DNA from: a halophilic archaeon
GTDB taxonomy: Archaea > Halobacteriota > Halobacteria > Halobacteriales > Haladaptataceae
Direction: 5' to 3'
Assembly (NCBI GenBank): GCA_003298465.1
Contig: QNGA01000008.1
Location: 189,204-253,203, forward strand
DNA: 64,000 nucleotides
The notes beneath the pieces are model-generated. The model saw only the letters and a list, made by a program, of their open reading frames with translations. It did not search any database and was not told the origin of the DNA. Shown one piece after another: positions 1-9,909 of the stretch (within the stretch, counting starts at the first letter, position 1; each line of letters opens with the position of its first letter). The translations under genes and the position numbers were made by a program.

Positions 1-1296
1 ATGACCATGGCATCGAACTCTGGTAGCACCCGCGACGAGGCAGCAGAATCGACCGAACCCGAATCGGCGCTTGAAACAGCCCGCCGGCAGTTGTACCATG
101 CTGCCAACTATCTCGATATCGACCCGAATATCGTCGAACGACTCAAATATCCCAAAAAGGTTCACGAGGTTACGATCCCCATTGAGCGGGACGACGGGAC
201 GGTTGAGGTATTCACGGGTTATCGCGCCCAGCACGACAGTGTCAGAGGGCCATACAAGGGCGGACTCCGGTACCACCCCAACGTGACCAGAGACGAGTGT
301 GTCGGCCTCGGCATGTGGATGACCTGGAAGTGCGCGGTCATGAATCTCCCCTTCGGCGGGGCCAAAGGCGGCGTCGCTGTCAACCCGAAGGAGCTGAGTG
401 CGGAGGAGAAGGAACGGCTCACACGACGGTTCGCACAGGAACTTCGCGACAATATTGGCCCCAACCAGGATATTCCCGCCCCCGACATGGGCACGGACCC
501 CCAGACAATGGCGTGGTTCATGGACGCCTACTCGATGCAGGAAGGCGAGACGACACCGGGCATCGTCACCGGAAAGCCACCCGTAATCGGCGGGAGCGAA
601 GGCCGTGAAGAAGCCCCAGGACGGAGTGTCGCGATTATCACGCAGTTGGTTTGCGAATATTACGACCAGCAACTCAATGATATCACCGTTGCAGTCCAGG
701 GGTACGGGAGCGTCGGGGCGAATGCGGCCCGGCTCCTCAACGAGTGGGGCGCGACCATCGTCGCGATCAGCGACGTGAATGGAGCGATGTACGAACTGGA
801 AGGAATCGATACGGCGTCAGTTCCGTCACACGACGAAGAGCCAGAAGCCGTCACCACATACGCAGACACGGTGATTTCGAATGACGAGTTGCTTTCCCTC
901 GATGTCGACGTGCTCATTCCGGCCGCCCTAGGGAACGTGATTACCAAAGAGAACGCGGAAGCAATTGCTGCAGACCTCGTCGTTGAAGGTGCAAACGGTC
1001 CGACGACGTCCACGGCTGATTCGATGCTCGCCGAACGAGATGTCGACGTGATTCCCGATATTCTCGCCAACGCAGGCGGTGTCACCGTGAGTTATTTCGA
1101 GTGGCTCCAGGACATCAATCGACGAGCGTGGTCGCTCGAACGGGTGAACGATGAACTCGAAGCGGAGATGCAGGCTGCCTGGGATGCGGTTCGATCAGAG
1201 TTCGAGCAACGCGACGTAACGTGGCGTGATGCAGCGTACATCGTGGCGCTGTCCCGCATTGCCGAGGCGCACGAAGCACGAGGGTTGTGGCCGTAG
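1..1296 (+). CDS. Glutamate dehydrogenase (Glu/Leu/Phe/Val dehydrogenase family)
   Basis: Cytosolic enzyme for reversible oxidative deamination of glutamate to 2-oxoglutarate with NAD(P). It has 431 residues, normal for the hexameric family. Visible landmarks are the substrate-binding lysine in KGGLRYHP (Lys86), the catalytic lysine in PFGGAKGGV (Lys122), the aspartate in PAPDMGT (Asp162) and the dinucleotide-binding motif GYGSVG near residue 235. The acidic, Ser/Thr/Glu-rich N-terminus is typical of haloarchaea. The ATG is the first base of the window, with a second ATG two codons later, so the start cannot be checked against upstream signals. Cofactor preference cannot be read from the sequence. 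Confidence 0.95.
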   Translation: MTMASNSGSTRDEAAESTEPESALETARRQLYHAANYLDIDPNIVERLKYPKKVHEVTIPIERDDGTVEVFTGYRAQHDSVRGPYKGGLRYHPNVTRDECVGLGMWMTWKCAVMNLPFGGAKGGVAVNPKELSAEEKERLTRRFAQELRDNIGPNQDIPAPDMGTDPQTMAWFMDAYSMQEGETTPGIVTGKPPVIGGSEGREEAPGRSVAIITQLVCEYYDQQLNDITVAVQGYGSVGANAARLLNEWGATIVAISDVNGAMYELEGIDTASVPSHDEEPEAVTTYADTVISNDELLSLDVDVLIPAALGNVITKENAEAIAADLVVEGANGPTTSTADSMLAERDVDVIPDILANAGGVTVSYFEWLQDINRRAWSLERVNDELEAEMQAAWDAVRSEFEQRDVTWRDAAYIVALSRIAEAHEARGLWP

Positions 1297-1299
1297 CAG

Positions 1300-1707
1300 A
1301 TGCCTCACCCCTCCGCTCTGCGAGCATGGCACTCATCGACGCCGCTTGAGCGAAAGCTGTATCGCGTGTTCCGACTGTCATCGGTCGGAAGCGCAGTGAC
1401 AGTGGCCGGCTTTATCGGGTACCTTAGCATCGGCAGTGCTCTCCATGTAACCGGTATCTATACGCCCCCATTCTCAGTGATGAGTTTCTCAGATCCGGTA
1501 TTCACCAGTCTGAGCTTTCTCGTCGGAGGACTCATCTGTCTGCTCTCTGGATCACTCATGGTTCTCACACTCCTTGTGAGCGTGAAGGATGCCAACGCCG
1601 AATTCGTCCTCTTGATGAGTCTCATCGCCTTTGGATTCGGCGCAGCCACGGTCCGAGTCACAGCTGGCCTAGTCCTGACATGGCTTGCTGGACTCGGACC
1701 GGTGTAG
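1300..1707 (+). CDS. Small polytopic membrane protein, unknown function
   Basis: 135-residue protein with about four hydrophobic segments (roughly residues 30-50, 65-85, 90-110 and 112-132) and no recognisable catalytic motif. It begins three bases after the glutamate dehydrogenase stop on the same strand, so it is probably cotranscribed. I do not recognise the family. Its length and hydrophobicity pattern fit a small haloarchaeal integral membrane protein. Confidence 0.7.
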   Translation: MPHPSALRAWHSSTPLERKLYRVFRLSSVGSAVTVAGFIGYLSIGSALHVTGIYTPPFSVMSFSDPVFTSLSFLVGGLICLLSGSLMVLTLLVSVKDANAEFVLLMSLIAFGFGAATVRVTAGLVLTWLAGLGPV

Positions 1708-1788
1708 AGCCCAGAATATGACGGATTTCGCAGCCCACTACGTACAAATTCTACTACGAATGTTTCCAATAGCGCCACTTCTCGAAGT

Positions 1789-2523
1789 ATGACCAAGCCA
1801 ACTGTAGCGGTCCTTCGACCCGATGATAATCGTATTGCCGAGGCGGTCGAGTATCTCCGCTCACTTGGAGTGTCGTCAGTCGCAGATCCAATGCTTACGA
1901 TCCGACCGACCGAAGAGACGCCTGCGACGGCAGACTATTGCATCTTCACAAGCCCGACCGGAGTACAGATCGCTGCAGAACTGGACTGGCAGCCGAGTAG
2001 TTCAACAGTGTGTGTCGTCGGCCAGCAGACCGCGTCGGCATTACGATATTACGGTGTGCCAGTCGACATCGTGCCGTCGACATACACGTCCACAGGCCTC
2101 GTTGAGGAACTCGCAGCTGAGGTTGACGAATCGACTGTCGAGATCGCTCGCAGCGCCCACGGGAGCGACGTATTGATCCAGGGATTAGAGGCCGCCGGTG
2201 CAGATGTTCATGAAACGCAGTTGTACCGCTTGGAGCGACCGAACACAGCTGGTCGGTCAGTCTCGCTCGCTATTGACGGTCAACTCGATGGGATACTATT
2301 CACGTCACCGAGAACAGTGAACCATTTCTGTGAGATTGCCGCCGAACAAGACGGTGTTTCCGCACTCAAGCAGGGAATCGCGGAGACATGTATCGGGGCC
2401 ATTGGGACGCCAACGGCCCGTGCGATTCGAAACCACGACATCACGGTGGACGTGATACCAGACACAGTCGAGTTCTCTCAGCTCGCAGATCGCACCGTGG
2501 AGGAAATCGACACCCGCAATTAA
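1789..2523 (+). CDS. hemD: Uroporphyrinogen-III synthase
   Basis: 244-residue protein matching the HemD family, which cyclises hydroxymethylbilane to uroporphyrinogen III for heme, siroheme and cobalamin. The two-lobed pattern is visible: an early TSPTGV motif, a central linker around residues 125-140, and a second-half FTSPRTVNHF motif followed by AIGTPTARAI. The family is poorly conserved in sequence, so the call rests on these motifs and length. It stands apart from other tetrapyrrole genes, so it could be a second copy. An AT-containing spacer of about 80 bases separates it from the upstream gene and may hold its own promoter. Confidence 0.85.
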   Translation: MTKPTVAVLRPDDNRIAEAVEYLRSLGVSSVADPMLTIRPTEETPATADYCIFTSPTGVQIAAELDWQPSSSTVCVVGQQTASALRYYGVPVDIVPSTYTSTGLVEELAAEVDESTVEIARSAHGSDVLIQGLEAAGADVHETQLYRLERPNTAGRSVSLAIDGQLDGILFTSPRTVNHFCEIAAEQDGVSALKQGIAETCIGAIGTPTARAIRNHDITVDVIPDTVEFSQLADRTVEEIDTRN

Positions 2524-2554
2524 CTCCTGATTCCTCATAACCCACTATACAGCC

Positions 2555-3019
2555 ATGACAACGCCCCAGTTCGATGATTTTTCACACGAGTCGCACATGC
2601 GTGAAGCCTTCGAGCTTGCGCGTGAGGCTGAAGGCCGCGGCGACGAGCCGTTCGGATCCGTTCTCGTCCACGGTGATACCGTCATCATGTCCGAATCAAA
2701 TCGAGTGCGAACAGAGACGGATATCCGCCGCCACCCCGAGCTCCATCTCGCGTACCGTGCGTGCCGAGAGTACGACGCCGATGAGCGAGCTGCGATGGTC
2801 ATGTATACGAGCACCGAGCCTTGTCCGATGTGTGCTGGCGGGATAGCGACAGCTGAGATCGGGCGCGTCGTCTACAGTGTCGGAAGTGATGAAATCGCGG
2901 CGTTCACCGGAAACGAGCCAACAGTTCGGTGCGCGGAAATCCTAGATGGCGTCAGCGAAATGGTCGGCTCGCTGTTGAACGAGGAAGGTCGTCAGATACA
3001 CCAGGAGTACGACTGGTAA
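2555..3019 (+). CDS. Nucleoside/cytidine deaminase-family zinc hydrolase
   Basis: 154-residue member of the deaminase fold (guanine deaminase / tRNA-adenosine deaminase-like group). Zinc ligands are a histidine in HPE (RRHPELHLAY, about residue 64), where the Glu is the proton shuttle, and the two cysteines of EPCPMCAGG (about residues 89 and 92). The HPE form in place of the usual HAE is common in haloarchaea. The substrate cannot be assigned; guanine, cytosine or a modified nucleoside is possible. Only about 30 bases separate it from hemD, so cotranscription is possible. Confidence 0.88.
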   Translation: MTTPQFDDFSHESHMREAFELAREAEGRGDEPFGSVLVHGDTVIMSESNRVRTETDIRRHPELHLAYRACREYDADERAAMVMYTSTEPCPMCAGGIATAEIGRVVYSVGSDEIAAFTGNEPTVRCAEILDGVSEMVGSLLNEEGRQIHQEYDW

Positions 3020-3046
3020 CTGCCAACTTCGTTCGGCAAGTCGTCG

Positions 3047-3370
3047 TTAGTGGCCTCCAGAGACGAGATGGAGGCCGACAATCCCGAAGATAATTACGGA
3101 GATAAACAGGAGGCGAGCACTCGTCGCTGGTTCGTCGAATAAGACGATACCGAGCGAAGCGGTTCCGACGGCGCCAATCCCCGTCCAGACAGCATACGCG
3201 GTCCCGATCGGTAGATCCTGGACTGCCTTCGCGAGCAACACCATACTGATGATGAGCGCACCGACTGTCCCCACTGTCGGGAGCGGTTCTGAGAGCCCGT
3301 CAGAGTACTCTAAGCCAATTGCCCAAGCGATCTCGAACAACCCAGCGACGAAGAGAACGAGCCACGACAT
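3047..3370 (-). CDS. Small multidrug resistance (SMR) family transporter
   Basis: 107-residue, four-helix membrane protein of the SMR/EmrE superfamily. The essential glutamate lies in the first helix (AGLFEIAWAIGLEYS, about residue 13) and the GTAYAVWTGIGAVG loop-helix signature is intact. The WAIGLEYS segment after the glutamate resembles the SugE/Gdx branch, which exports guanidinium-type cations, more than broad drug exporters. These proteins act as antiparallel dimers driven by proton exchange. It is convergent with the deaminase gene. Confidence 0.92.
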   Translation of the reverse strand: MSWLVLFVAGLFEIAWAIGLEYSDGLSEPLPTVGTVGALIISMVLLAKAVQDLPIGTAYAVWTGIGAVGTASLGIVLFDEPATSARLLFISVIIFGIVGLHLVSGGH

Positions 3371-3554
3371 TCCTCTAGCTCTTCCTCACTCCGTGGGCTA
3401 TGGCTTTCGATATCAAGAGTAGCGGATCGCGGACGATTTCTGTCCGTGCAAGTCTCCGACCCAGTGCGATACTATCCATCATTCTATTGCCAGTGGACAG
3501 CGACTGTCGCCGGGAGGTTCACTATCCTGGGTTCCTACCCTTGAGCTAGAGATC

Positions 3555-3989
3555 ATGACCACGACTGATCGCCTCGAGGATACCTACGTCGCAGCGCTAC
3601 AGCATGATTTCGTAGACATTTCCCCGGAAGCTACGCTCGTGGGTGTCGTTCGACGGCCAACCGGCTGGTTTAGAACAACGATCGACGAGAACTACCCGGC
3701 ACTCGGTCCACCCCCAGACCTCCTTGACGAGTTCAAACAGCGTCACGAGGATTTTAAAATGCAGAGACTGTGTGACGAAGGCGCCCATAATGCTGCCTGG
3801 GACGAGGTCGGATTCGAGGACCGGTACCGAACACATCTCACCGAAGCTGCGGATGCTCAGGAGGCAGTTGCTGAGCTCACGGACCGGCTTCATGACGACG
3901 AACACCTCGTCTTCGTCTGTTTTGAAAACACTGACCAGAAACGCTGTCACCGGACGCTGCTCAAAGATCATATCACTGAACAACTATAG
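3555..3989 (+). CDS. DUF488 family protein
   Basis: 144-residue soluble protein. The C-terminal LVFVCFENTDQKRCHRTLL is the conserved DUF488 signature, in which a Cys/His pair follows a predicted Rossmann-like strand. No biochemical role is established for the family. It is flanked by the divergent SMR gene and the decayed dehydrogenase. Start taken as the ATG at 3555. Confidence 0.8.
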   Translation: MTTTDRLEDTYVAALQHDFVDISPEATLVGVVRRPTGWFRTTIDENYPALGPPPDLLDEFKQRHEDFKMQRLCDEGAHNAAWDEVGFEDRYRTHLTEAADAQEAVAELTDRLHDDEHLVFVCFENTDQKRCHRTLLKDHITEQL

Positions 3990-4052
3990 CCGGGCACAGT
4001 CGTGTGTCTCTCTGTTCGAGCTGCGCGATCTGCGTAATCCCGAGCCGCTCGA

Positions 4053-4987
<935 letters not shown>

Positions 4988-5260
4988 TTTGTTCGGTCGA
5001 ACGGGTATTCAAGGGTGCGAAGCGTACCGGAACAGGACGGTTACTGCAACCCACTTCTGAGTCGTGACAGCCTCTAGTTCTGGCTCTCAGCGGACTCGTC
5101 AGTACATGTCTTCAGCCTCGATCGGGGCGCTGACTATCTAATAGAGTTCTCAAAGTACCCGAGGTAACAATAAGCCCAACTCAGGCAGCACCACAGCTCC
5201 GCCGGAATGCTTGGAATGGGTTCGCAGCTCCTGAATGAATAACACCGGTAAGATGATTGC

Positions 5261-5656
5261 TCACAGATTCGTCGATGCACGCGTATCGCGGACGAACTGG
5301 ATTACGGCAGCGAGGAGGACGAGACAGATGACGATCATCGCGCCTTGGGAGACGGCCGCGATAACTGAGTCGACTGAGTCGCCGGTCAGCAACGCGATAA
5401 TCGCTGGAATCCCACGCATCGACCCCAGCACTCCGAGCACGGCCAGAAGACCGATTCCGTAGGCGGCGACCCGTTGCCGAGCCGGCTGCCGGCGACCCAC
5501 CACGCCCAAGATGACGATGAGGACGCCGAAGAAGGCTGGAATGAGCGCCGTGATACTCGCGAAGTCAGAGAGCACGTACGCACCGATCCCCAGGACGACG
5601 AGTACGATGCCAAGCACGATGCCCAGCATGAACGTAGACGGACTGGAATTCGCCAT
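5261..5656 (-). CDS. Membrane protein with four predicted helices, unknown
   Basis: About 131 residues from the ATG at 5656 (MANSSPSTF). Four hydrophobic stretches are visible: an Ile/Val/Gly-rich first helix, ITALIPAFFGVLIVILGVVG, a Gly/Leu helix after a short basic loop, and a last helix before FVRDTRAST. An ATG 13 codons upstream would add a less likely segment. It is on the same strand as, and downstream of, the degraded membrane gene at 5.6-6.1 kb. No family recognised. Confidence 0.65.
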   Translation of the reverse strand: MANSSPSTFMLGIVLGIVLVVLGIGAYVLSDFASITALIPAFFGVLIVILGVVGRRQPARQRVAAYGIGLLAVLGVLGSMRGIPAIIALLTGDSVDSVIAAVSQGAMIVICLVLLAAVIQFVRDTRASTNL

Positions 5657-6149
5657 ATATGAACTCCTGTGTGGGACAGGCGTATAGGTTTCCACTCGTG
5701 CCGCCCCGTCTCACGACTCGTCGCTGTTCCGGGAGGGATGTCAGCGGCAGTTCGCAGATGCTCGTTGTTGTCCGTCGGAGAGGGGATTCAGTTGGTGCTG
5801 GAGTGATCGACGTAGATTGTCCGGCCTGGTGTGCAGATTCGACGGAATAGATCAGGCTCCCTGCGAACAGAATGACACTCCCGATGATGAACAGGGTACT
5901 GACTGGGAAGGCGGAGTCGACAAACACCCAGTACAACGGAGCGACAATCGATGGCCCAGCTGCGAGCACCGCGATCTTGGCGACGAGCGGCCCGCAGCAT
6001 CCACAGGTACACGAACCCACAATCGCAGCGCTTCCCGCCGTGCCCTCCGTCAGCCCTGCCCGTTCTTCGACCCGCCAGTGGCGGGCGATAAGCGCCGCAT
6101 TCAATCCGATTAGCGTGCTCAGCAGTCCGACGACGATGAGTTGTGCGGG
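5565..6149 (-). pseudogene. Remnant of a Cys-rich membrane protein
   Basis: An open frame encodes SCTCGCCGPLVAK followed by two hydrophobic helices (APLYWVFVDSAFPVSTLFII and on), preceded by another helix (QLIVVGLLSTLIGLN). That helix has no ATG: an in-frame TAG at 6150 sits directly upstream of it. After about residue 110 the frame runs into the neighbouring gene in another frame, and the sequence loses membrane-protein character. The simplest reading is a membrane protein that has lost its start and shifted near its end. The closely spaced cysteines suggest metal binding, but this is inference. A functional protein starting at the TTG at 6104 cannot be excluded. Confidence 0.45.
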
Positions 6150-6222
6150 CTATATCGCTACGAAGAGGGGTATATGCGGGAAATAGACTTCAAAAACGGG
6201 TCACGTCACGAGCTGGTGAACC

Positions 6223-6245
6223 GCCTCGGGGTCACGCCCCGAGGC
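6223..6245. repeat. Perfect 9-bp hairpin at the end of a TnpB remnant
   Basis: GCCTCGGGG and CCCCGAGGC flank the 5-base loop tcacg. The hairpin overlaps the stop codon of the TnpB-like tail on the minus strand. Such right-end hairpins are typical of IS200/IS605-type elements in haloarchaea. It also lies downstream of cydB and could act as its terminator. Confidence 0.7.
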
Positions 6246-6330
6246 TTCCCGTTTCGATGACGCGACTTGCAGGAACAGATGAGGCTGTGCCTCCGTCGGT
6301 TTCCACAGCGGTCGCAGTCTCCACGAGTCA
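6232..6330 (-). pseudogene. C-terminal remnant of an IS200/IS605-type TnpB
   Basis: The minus strand reads VETDGGTASSVPASRVIETG and then a stop at 6232. This resembles the C-terminal tail of haloarchaeal TnpB (RNA-guided nuclease) proteins. An in-frame stop about 30 codons upstream and the absence of any catalytic domain show it is only the right end of an element. The call rests on recalled tail sequence and the adjacent hairpin, not on a search. Confidence 0.5.
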
Positions 6331-6481
6331 CGAGAATCCGTGACAACAACTGTGGCTCGGTACCTGGCCGTGACGACGTCACTGTTCCCACCCTATCAGT
6401 AGCGCAGTTCGTCCCCACCATCCCTCTCGAATAGCTATCAGTCCCCCCGGACGGTCATTCTGAAAACGGATTTTCGGGGCA

Positions 6482-7483
6482 TCAATAGGTCTCACCTATC
6501 TCGACGGGGCCACTAAACGCTGAATAAAGCACGACGAAATACCCGAGAACAATCGGGATGAGCACGCTCGCCATGATCGACATGAGATTGAGGGGCAGAG
6601 TGGAGACGATAGCGTCCTGAACGGTGAGGCCCGCTGCACGGTTGATGTACGGGAACATGAGTGTGGCCACGAGCCCGACAAGCGCGAACACGAGAGCGGC
6701 CGCTGTGACGAATGCCACGTAGTATCGACGCCTCCGGAGGGCGACGATATAGCCGATTGTAAGGACGCCAGTCGTGACGATGAGCACACCGACGAGCGGT
6801 GACAGGAACGACGTGCGCAGACTCGGGGCAGTCGCGTACGCGGTCCCCAGCGTGAGAACGGCGAGTCCCAGATAGCCCAGCGCGGCTCGCACCCCATACG
6901 TACGGGCATCATCACGGAGGCTTCCGCGAGTCTTCAGACCGAGAAACGCAGCACCGTCGACGACGGTGAGCGCGACGACTGCGAGCCCACCGAGGATACC
7001 CGTGGGCGTGATGATACCAGGTGCTCCGAGTAGCCAGTTCATCACGAACAGCCCCAGCAAGAATGGCGTCATCGCACTCCCAATGATGAACGAATAGCCC
7101 CAGAATCGTCGCCACCGAGCGTCCTCACGTTCCTCGTACATTTCGGGCGCGAGTCCCCGGAGTCCGAGCGCAGCGAGAATGGCGAACATCAATAGGTAGT
7201 ACCGACTGAAGAGATTCGCGTACACGGCTGGGAAGGCCGCGAACAGGGCACCGCCGAAGACGACGAGCCAGACCTCGTTCCCATCCCAGAACGGCCCGAC
7301 GGCCGCGAGCAGTTGTTCTTTCTCGTGGTCATCGTCGCGAGTCGCGAAGAGGATGCCGACACCGAAGTCGAAGCCGTCGAGAAAGAGGAACATCCCGAAG
7401 ATGAAGAACAAGAGGGCAAACCAGAGCTCAGCGAGCGGTAATCCAAACAACGGCTCAGCGGCTAGCGCTTCGACGTCAGTCAC
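6482..7483 (-). CDS. cydB: Cytochrome bd-type quinol oxidase subunit II
   Basis: 333-residue integral membrane protein, the CydB half of the bd oxidase. It is marked by LWFALLFFIFGMFLFLDGFDFG in the first helix and by GPFWDGNEVWLVVFGGALFAAFP, the family signature. About eight to nine helices follow. CydB forms a heterodimer with CydA in the cytoplasmic membrane and helps the complex reduce O2 with quinol electrons at high affinity. Its start lies inside the 3' end of cydA (8-base overlap), implying translational coupling. A hairpin at 6223-6245 lies downstream. Confidence 0.95.
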   Translation of the reverse strand: MTDVEALAAEPLFGLPLAELWFALLFFIFGMFLFLDGFDFGVGILFATRDDDHEKEQLLAAVGPFWDGNEVWLVVFGGALFAAFPAVYANLFSRYYLLMFAILAALGLRGLAPEMYEEREDARWRRFWGYSFIIGSAMTPFLLGLFVMNWLLGAPGIITPTGILGGLAVVALTVVDGAAFLGLKTRGSLRDDARTYGVRAALGYLGLAVLTLGTAYATAPSLRTSFLSPLVGVLIVTTGVLTIGYIVALRRRRYYVAFVTAAALVFALVGLVATLMFPYINRAAGLTVQDAIVSTLPLNLMSIMASVLIPIVLGYFVVLYSAFSGPVEIGETY

Positions 7484-8900
7484 TGGTGGTCACCTCCGAC
7501 GCGGGCGATTCTGAGCGGTCGAGGAGGTCAAGGTCGTTACGTGCCGGTGGTCCGTCCCGAATAATGCGACCGACAACGTAGGTATACAGGCCCAACAGAA
7601 GCGCATACCCGGTGGCGAATCCGAGGAGGGTGAAGGTCGCTTCAGTACCTGTCAAACCTGGTGAGACGGCAGCAGTGGTCTTCATGACGCCTTGGATGAC
7701 CCAGGGTTGTCGGCCGACCTCCGTGACGATCCAGCCGACCTCAACGGCGATGAAGCCGAGAAGTGAGGATGCCATCAACGCTTTGTGGAGCAGATCGTCG
7801 TCGAACAGTTCGCCCCGCCACCAGCGATATGCGCCCCACCCCGCGAGCAGGATGAACCAGAATCCAAGTGCGACCATGATGCGGAACGCCCAGAAGACGA
7901 TCGCTACCGGTGGGGCTTTCGTCGAGAACGATTCGAGACCGCGTATCGTTGCCTGTGCGTTCCCACCGCTGGCGAGCCACGACGCCCCACCAGGGATGCC
8001 GATGCCAAAGAGGTCCTTAGTTCGGGGGTTCAGCAGGTTATTGATGTCCGTCGGAAACGCGACGATGTATTCGGGGACGTAGGACTCTGTCTCCCAGACA
8101 GCTTCCATCGCCGCGAATTTCTGCGGTTGTGTCTCGGCAACGTGGCGCGCATAAGCGTCACCTTGGAGCACCTGCAGGGGTGCGGTGATGAGAAGAGCCA
8201 CGAGCGCGATCTTGAGTGTCTTCTCCCAGAAGTCAATGTGTTGGATCGGGTAGCCCCAGACGTGATGGCGGAAGACGTAGTAGGCGGCGACACCTGCCAT
8301 GAAGAGGGCAACCGATTCGACTGCAGCGTTCTGCATGTGGATGAACATATAGGGGAATCGCGGGTTGAGATACGCCGCCAGTGGATCGGTAAGTTTCACG
8401 ACGCGGTGGCCGTTCTCGACGACGATTTCGAATCCACGAGGCGTCTGCATCCAGGAGTTCGCGATCAGAATCCAGACGGCCGAGAGCCACGTTCCGACCC
8501 CAACGGCAATACTCGACAGAAAGTAGAGGCGGTCCGAGACGCGATCTCGGCCAAAGACGAAAATACCGAGGAAGGTTGCTTCTAGCATGAACGCCATCAT
8601 TCCTTCGAGAGCGAGCGGGCCACCGAACAGCTCTCCGGCCGTCGTCGAGAACGCCGCAAAATTGGTTCCGAATTCGAACTCGAGGACAAGCCCAGTCACT
8701 GTGCCGACGACGAAACTCACCGCAAATATCCGCGTCCAGAACCGGCGCAGCTGCTCATAGATCGGCTCCGCTGTCCGGATCTCCTTCCACGTGAAGTAGA
8801 TGAGAAAGGGCGCGAGCCCCATGCTCATCACTGGGAAGATAATGTGAACGATCGTTGTGAGAGCAAACTGGAGCCGGCTCGCAAGGACAGGATCAACCAT
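7476..8900 (-). CDS. cydA: Cytochrome bd-type quinol oxidase subunit I
   Basis: 474 residues from the ATG at 8900 (MVDPVLASR), which matches the usual CydA N-terminus; a 26-residue longer frame upstream is unlikely. It carries the b-type hemes and the quinol site. Landmarks are RLQFALTTIVHIIFP with the axial His in helix I, the ALEGMMAFMLE segment, the long periplasmic Q-loop with SYVPEYIVAFP, and GRQPWVIQG near residue 410. The operon is cydA-cydB. A damaged halocyanin gene lies upstream in divergent orientation, which suggests a former respiratory cluster. Confidence 0.95.
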   Translation of the reverse strand: MVDPVLASRLQFALTTIVHIIFPVMSMGLAPFLIYFTWKEIRTAEPIYEQLRRFWTRIFAVSFVVGTVTGLVLEFEFGTNFAAFSTTAGELFGGPLALEGMMAFMLEATFLGIFVFGRDRVSDRLYFLSSIAVGVGTWLSAVWILIANSWMQTPRGFEIVVENGHRVVKLTDPLAAYLNPRFPYMFIHMQNAAVESVALFMAGVAAYYVFRHHVWGYPIQHIDFWEKTLKIALVALLITAPLQVLQGDAYARHVAETQPQKFAAMEAVWETESYVPEYIVAFPTDINNLLNPRTKDLFGIGIPGGASWLASGGNAQATIRGLESFSTKAPPVAIVFWAFRIMVALGFWFILLAGWGAYRWWRGELFDDDLLHKALMASSLLGFIAVEVGWIVTEVGRQPWVIQGVMKTTAAVSPGLTGTEATFTLLGFATGYALLLGLYTYVVGRIIRDGPPARNDLDLLDRSESPASEVTTSD

Positions 8901-9144
8901 CCACATCACTGTCATGCAGTTTGCTGATATCCCAAATACGTGAGGTCGAAATGGATATCCCCCATAGCTGACCGGCATGTGAGCACCGTTGCTCGAGGCT
9001 ACCTGGACGCCAGAGCTGACGAACGGAGGCGACTGACATTGCCATCAGTCGAATTTCGAGTGCGATGACAGTCAATCGATGGCGGAATCCCGACCGGTGG
9101 GAATCCGCCAAAGTGGTCAATCATCGCAGTTCCCAATGTTCAGG

Positions 9145-9707
9145 TATGGAGCGTCAACAGGTGCTGAAGGCCGCTGGAATGGCTGCAACCACCGGCGTGA
9201 CTGGAATTGCTGGCTGTAGTAGTTCACCAGATGGAAGCAGTTAACTGCCCCGACCGCAAGGGTTGGGGCTTGTCGGTGGACTCCTCTCTGACAACCGGAA
9301 CCACTCCGTTCCACTCTCAGGTTCAGCATCTCCGATTTCGGGCCAGTTGACTGGTGGCCCGTCCATCCAGACGCGTGTGACCTTGATGGACGTGTTCTTG
9401 ACAATGTATCGAAGTTCGATAGGCTTATTGGCTTCCTCCTCGGGGTCATCCCCCAAGATATCCGCCTATCACAGCCTGTGAAACAAATGCGCTATCGCAC
9501 GGAGCAACCTTCGAGCATATATTCGAGACGATAGGGACGTACGACTACTTCTGTACCCCACACAAGAGCCTCGGCATGGTTGCCCGAATCGTCGTCGGTA
9601 ACCCTGGCGGTCCTGCCGAAGGCAGTATGCCGCAAGACGGAGAGGTCCCTGAGAGCCAGACAATCGTGGAGCAAGGAGCAGTTTCGTCCAGTAGCTTCTC
9701 CGGTTGA
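9145..9707 (+). pseudogene. Halocyanin-like blue copper protein, interrupted
   Basis: Two pieces of one gene are visible. At 9145-9243 an ATG opens MERQQVLKAAGMAATTG followed by a lipobox ending in GIAGC, then a premature TAA at 9241. From about 9475 to 9707 a C-terminal cupredoxin domain reads TFEHIFETIGTYDYFCTPH, supplying the Cys, His and (in KSLGM) Met ligands of a type 1 copper site. The 230 bases between are foreign in character and contain a terminal-type hairpin. The intact gene would have made a membrane-anchored electron carrier. The first copper His would lie in the lost segment. Confidence 0.75.
9244..9470 (-). mobile_element. Small insertion splitting the halocyanin gene (MITE/PATE-like)
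   Basis: About 227 bases separate the halocyanin signal peptide from its copper domain. One edge carries a hairpin at 9247-9269 (GCCCCGACC, loop gcaag, GGTTGGGGC) like the right end of IS200/IS605-type elements. The minus strand has an open frame here ending ERSPPTSPNPCGRGS but no transposase domain, so the element would be non-autonomous. Exact ends are uncertain because no target duplication is obvious. Confidence 0.5.
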
Positions 9708-9909
9708 CATTTCGTCATTGGCTAATCGTTTTCCGAAAAGATACACCTGTGTTTTTGACCCGGTACTTTTGGTCCCCTTTTCGTAAACCAGTCTGGCGGA
9801 TTCCCAAGGCTTGGGAATCCACCGCATACTCTTTTGGATATCACGTACCACTATTGCTAGAGACACCCATACGGGGTGCTCAAAAGAAGAAATCTGAGAC
9901 CTGAATTTC

